From Rhyacophila brunnea (lineage: Eukaryota > Arthropoda > Insecta > Trichoptera > Rhyacophilidae), in the NCBI GenBank assembly GCA_022495005.1, contig JAGYXB010001004.1, forward strand, positions 124,001-188,000: a stretch of 64,000 nucleotides of DNA, in the 5' to 3' direction. The notes beneath the pieces were generated by a model. The model did not search any database, was not told the origin of the DNA, and worked only from the letters and a program-made list of their open reading frames with translations. A program made the translations under genes and the position numbers. Shown in pieces: positions 59,901-64,000 of this stretch; the stretch's first letter is position 1, and each line of letters opens with the position of its first letter.

Positions 59901-62625
59901 GTTAAACCATGGCGTTTATTTATTTAGGTCTTTTCAAAACACAGATGTCCGCAAGTCCACGCCTCACTTATTATTGGCCATCTTGTAAAATACACAACTA
60001 GATTCTGTAAATAATGGAGGTTTAGTGCTTTACTTTCCTGCTTTTATTTTCGTAACGGCTATTTGCACACCGGTGTGTTTTAGAAGGTACTGTGACCAAC
60101 ATAATAATGCATCGTAAGGGATGTATTATTATGATCGGGATACAATTATTTAACAAAATATTACCGTTGCTTTTTTTTTTAATACTATTTTGTATAACGT
60201 AAGTAGAGAGTTAATATGGATTATTTAGGTGTTCTTACTGAAGGTTGACAAAATAAAATTACCGCAAGGCATCTTTACCTTGATCTTTTTAAATTAACAA
60301 TGGGCTTGGGTAACTTTTATATAATTATAATGTGCTTGAAACATCTCACCATTTTTTTCAGAGGCTTAGTAAAACAGACAATACTCCCTTAATCTCCATT
60401 TCGTGTTTTAATTGAATATACCAAACAATGCAATAAGTATTATATAAATAATTTCCATTTACTGATGTGTAAAGTACCGCTTACTATATATATAGGCCTG
60501 TAAGGTATGGGCGGTTCTGGGTTATAATTCCGCTGGCTGAGTGAAGTAATCATTATGATATGAATGTCTTTTCTAACCTTATATTCCGTAATTATTCAAA
60601 TTAGTGAAAAGACTTTTAATCACTTAAACTGGTGGTCTATAGTAAATGTTCCATAGAGCGGGAATTATAAAACTAAATTAATATAAAACTATATATACAC
60701 AACATACTACACCTGACCTTGCTTATTAAGGGTTAACGTAATGCCTCTAAAAGTGAATTTGAAAACTGTAATTTAATACATTTTACTGATAAATATAATT
60801 TAACATAAAAAATATTAAACATACATTAAAACTTTGTTAAAAAAATGTTTGTCACCTTATAAAGAATTTATCAAATTAAATTTTAATGATAAATATTTTT
60901 AAAATATCACCTTCTAATAAAAATTTGACCTTCAAAAAATGTTAATTTTATTTTAAAAACTGTACCTAAGTTTATTTATTTACTGAAGATTAATTATATT
61001 TTTAAGTTCTTAGATGGTCTAAAAAAATGTTAGAAAGTTTATTTAATTGCAGTTTATGCTAAAGACGATACTATAATTATGATTATATTGATTTTTACCT
61101 CATTAATTTTATTTGTAAAAGCTTGGACGTAAATGTAAATATTGGTTAAATAATAATTTGACAGTACTTATATAATTTATCTCGGCTTAACTTTACTCTA
61201 ATATGAATTAATATATAGGAATCATACCATACAGCATTACAAGGGTGACACACTTTAATATGTATGTTTTGTTGTCAAAACAAAACAACGTAGCGGAAAT
61301 GATTGTCAGCATTTTTTTAATTATAATCAAAGTTGACAGGGTTTATTATGATTATTTTTTTTAACTGGACAATGTCACTTGTAATGTATAAACTGCGTTT
61401 ATATAAATTGCAAGGGAAATCCATAAATCCTAACTAACATCGAGTGCATGACTCGGCGCACTACTCATCTCAAATCTAGTATCTCGGTGCATCGCCAGTC
61501 AATTTATTAATGTAGTCAATCTCATCAGTGCATCCGTACCCGCGAGTATAACATCATTAAGTAATCATTATCATTTTATTTATGTATACCATGTAACTTC
61601 AAATAAACTCTCTCCTCAAAAAATCCAAACTACTACTTTATCTCTACTCATCTCATCAACCCCAAAAATATTTATTATGTTTGGGGATATTTGAAGGAAA
61701 TGGAATTTATTTTTGAATGTCCCGTAGTCAGGTGTATTGATAGGTACTTACCTTATGTACTCGTACAATCCGATTAAAAAAAAAGAATATTAAATTAATT
61801 TATATTGTGCAATGTTTATCTAGAGAGAAATTATTTTGAAATCTGTTGTTTTGAGGTCTAGTAATTTAATCATGTATAACTACATTATAAATATGAAAAT
61901 TACGGAGATAAAATAATGTTTAACATTTATGTTCAACGTTGTACGTAAATATTTAGTTTTAAACTGCTTAAGTTTTGCAACCCAATTTGATATTATAATC
62001 AAAGTAAGTAGAAATTTAATACTCCAAAACTAAAATAAACTATCAAAATGAAAGGTTTCAGTACTGGGCAGTTATTATTGCATATCTAATAATATTATTA
62101 TTCTAAAAATTAAATTATACGTTGATTTTCAAAGGCACTGTTGGCACTTACGTATGAAAGTGATTTTGAAATGAAATTAAAATTTATTTATTTATATTCA
62201 AAAATATGATTATTGTAATATTTCTTTATTAAATTATTTTACCCAGATATAAATCCAAAAAAACAATATTAGGTACATTAATTTATTATTTAAAGGTGAA
62301 AATAAATATTTTGTTCATGAGAAGACTGTATTAAATACAAATGAATATTTTTTGGTAAAGTATCATAAGATTTTTGGGCAAAATAATGATCCTTTGTGGC
62401 GTTTGGGTTCTGCTAGTATTGTTAAAATATACGAATTTGAATAACAATTATTATGAGAATTTTATATTTAAATTTGTTCAACCTTTTATGGCGCATTTAA
62501 ACGATTGGAAATTAATATTATTAATAGTATCGTATTCCCTATTGTATTTTACGAATAGCTTCCAAATAAATAAATGCTATTTTTGTAGTGTAGAAGTGTA
62601 GAATGAATACAACGATTCATATAAT
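56910..62625. other. Long AT-rich non-coding stretch
   Basis: No supported gene in 5.7 kb. The patch at 59150-59530 has lower AT and a 67-codon minus-strand frame (59322-59525) with no recognised domain. 'gcggttctgggttataattc' near 60507 looks like a stray tRNA B box. Confidence 0.5.
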
Positions 62626-62629
62626 ACTA

Positions 62630-62775
62630 GACGGGTTCCATCCCCTGGATACCTTCAGCAGTATAGCCGTCGATTTGGGGGGTTCGATCCTTATCAGAGG
62701 TTCTTACTCACTCGACCTCCTTGGTTACACATGCAAATAGGCAACACGTACTAATGCCATTTTTAAGTTTTATCA
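62630..62775 (+). repeat. tRNA-like SINE relic
   Basis: 'gcagtatagccgtcgatttg' is followed by 'gggggttcgatccttatcag' (a good B box) and then 'aggttcttactcactcgacc'. No cloverleaf closes. The sequence ends in ordinary AT-rich DNA. Confidence 0.5.
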
Positions 62776-62779
62776 CCTC

Positions 62780-63650
62780 GAAAAGTCGATAAACAATACT
62801 CATGTTATGTTACATTTATATTGGTGAATATTTAAAAAAGACAATTTTTTAAAAGTGTTGTATGGAGACCCCGTACAGCTCTGTTATTTTGATAGAATGT
62901 ATTATCACCGCAATAACACAATGCGTACGCCCGGGTTTATTGAAAGTAGAAAAAACGGGAAAAATACCTGAAACCAAATTTCAACAGGAAAACGCTGCAA
63001 ACTTTTGCTAACATTTTTGTATTATGCAAAAATAAATACTAAACTACACGAAGGAAGCGGTTTCCAACCATTTCATATATGTGTAGTATGTACCACTATA
63101 ATCAAATGTTAAAAATCTCAGTACCACTAACAAACATAATATAATATCTTAAATAAAAACATGAAAGCAATAAGGCAATTCTTGCACTTAGTCGACAGAA
63201 ATCAGGTTATCTCTGTATAATTTACCTGCCTATATGATTTCTTTTCTTCGGCTTAATTTTACACCAGTAATAGTGGATCTTTTTCTACAAGTGTATTAAA
63301 TTGTATGTATTTTTTTAAAGAATCAGATAAATAAGATAACTTCTTGAATTTTCACATAGGTATGTAATGGTATATTGTAAATTTACAAAAAAATATATAA
63401 AAGAAAAGTAGGTAAGTACTATATTATATTAAAAATTTGCACACTTAAGACTTTTCGAATGTAATATGTATGCTGTTTATAACATACACTAAAAAGAATT
63501 GTTCGCAGTCTTGTATAATGTTTATACAAAGACGGTTAAAATAGCGGTTTGATAATTTTTTATTTGAATTAAATGTATTTGGTAATATTCCATTCCTATT
63601 CTGCAATAATATTCATTGGTTACGCGTTTCATAGTGGACTGTAATTATTT
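62780..63650. other. AT-rich non-coding stretch
   Basis: No supported gene or repeat. Confidence 0.4.
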
Positions 63651-63654
63651 GGTG

Positions 63655-63985
63655 GAATGATTGTGATGGTGGATGGGGATGCTAGCGGTTTTGCGGTCTG
63701 GCTGAAGCTGGTCCCTGGGCCATGGCCTCACATCCTAGTAGTCACTCGCATGGTACATTTTTTATGCATGATTTGATGAATGAGGAGATACCCTGTACTG
63801 GAAACACGGACACAGATGGTTTGATTAATGGAGTTTGCACGGAAACTCGAATAGAATAATGATGGTTTCCATGACGGTTGCACTGGATACGCTCGTGGTA
63901 TACACTTAACTTTTCGAATCAGTCTGTATTCTTGGAATTGCTCATTAAATGACAGTAAAGCTATAACACGCCTGCACGCATCCAT
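63655..63985. repeat. Possible interspersed family E, copy 2
   Basis: A GC-richer block that parallels 44690-44995 most clearly at its right end ('gaatcagtctgtattcttgg' and 'taaagctat'). An 85-codon minus-strand frame here (63728-63985) is not recognised and is not shared with the other copy. Confidence 0.4.
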
Positions 63986-64000
63986 TGTCTTGATGTAACT

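Overview
The window looks like intergenic or deep intronic DNA from an insect-like animal nuclear genome. It is strongly AT-rich by eye (about 70-75%, not computed) and has no convincing complete protein-coding gene. The longest open frame is 115 codons and most frames are unrelated to any family I recognise. No prokaryotic operon, rRNA, intact tRNA or CRISPR array is visible. Everything identifiable is a transposable element or a relic of one: Helitrons, DUF4817-type mariner, Penelope-like, two LINE 3' ends, tRNA-derived SINEs and several MITEs. This mix is common in insects. A hemipteran host is my weak guess from the Helitron type, but the order cannot be fixed from this sequence.

Layout. 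0-10 kb: a LINE C-terminus (1.2-1.4 kb, minus), a fold-back element (7.0-7.24 kb), a tRNA-like SINE head (6.9 kb) and a cluster of one 10-bp motif (9.89-10.2 kb). 10.25-12.02 kb: a non-autonomous Helitron whose middle has expanded into a minisatellite of about 11 units. 12.9-13.7 kb: an 821-bp MITE flanked by TTAA with long terminal inverted repeats (piggyBac-like). 14-17.8 kb: one copy of interspersed family A and tRNA-like remnants. 17.85-18.85 kb: a 1001-bp internally deleted Helitron that keeps the start of its Rep-helicase gene and the last part of the helicase. 20-22.3 kb: two unrelated inverted-repeat elements. 23.3-30.7 kb: SINE remnants, three copies of family D, a CpG-dense island (25.09-25.35 kb), a decayed mariner transposase, another family A copy, and a 338-bp PIF/Harbinger-like MITE with arms of about 110 bp. 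30.7-44 kb: mostly unstructured AT-rich DNA with a Penelope GIY-YIG fragment (36.3 kb), SINE copies, a second piggyBac-like MITE fragment and a 172-bp Tc1-like MITE. 43-50 kb: three more family A copies, one interrupted by a 190-bp insertion that carries a 56-bp perfect palindrome and is flanked by a 12-bp target duplication. 50-64 kb: almost featureless apart from a LINE C-terminus (56.65-56.9 kb) and a tRNA-like relic near 62.65 kb.

There is no pathway or operon to reconstruct. The useful content is the insertion history: nested elements, target-site duplications and internally deleted derivatives. The one segment that does not look like decayed repeat is the CpG-dense block at 25.1-25.35 kb, which could be a promoter or first exon of a host gene.
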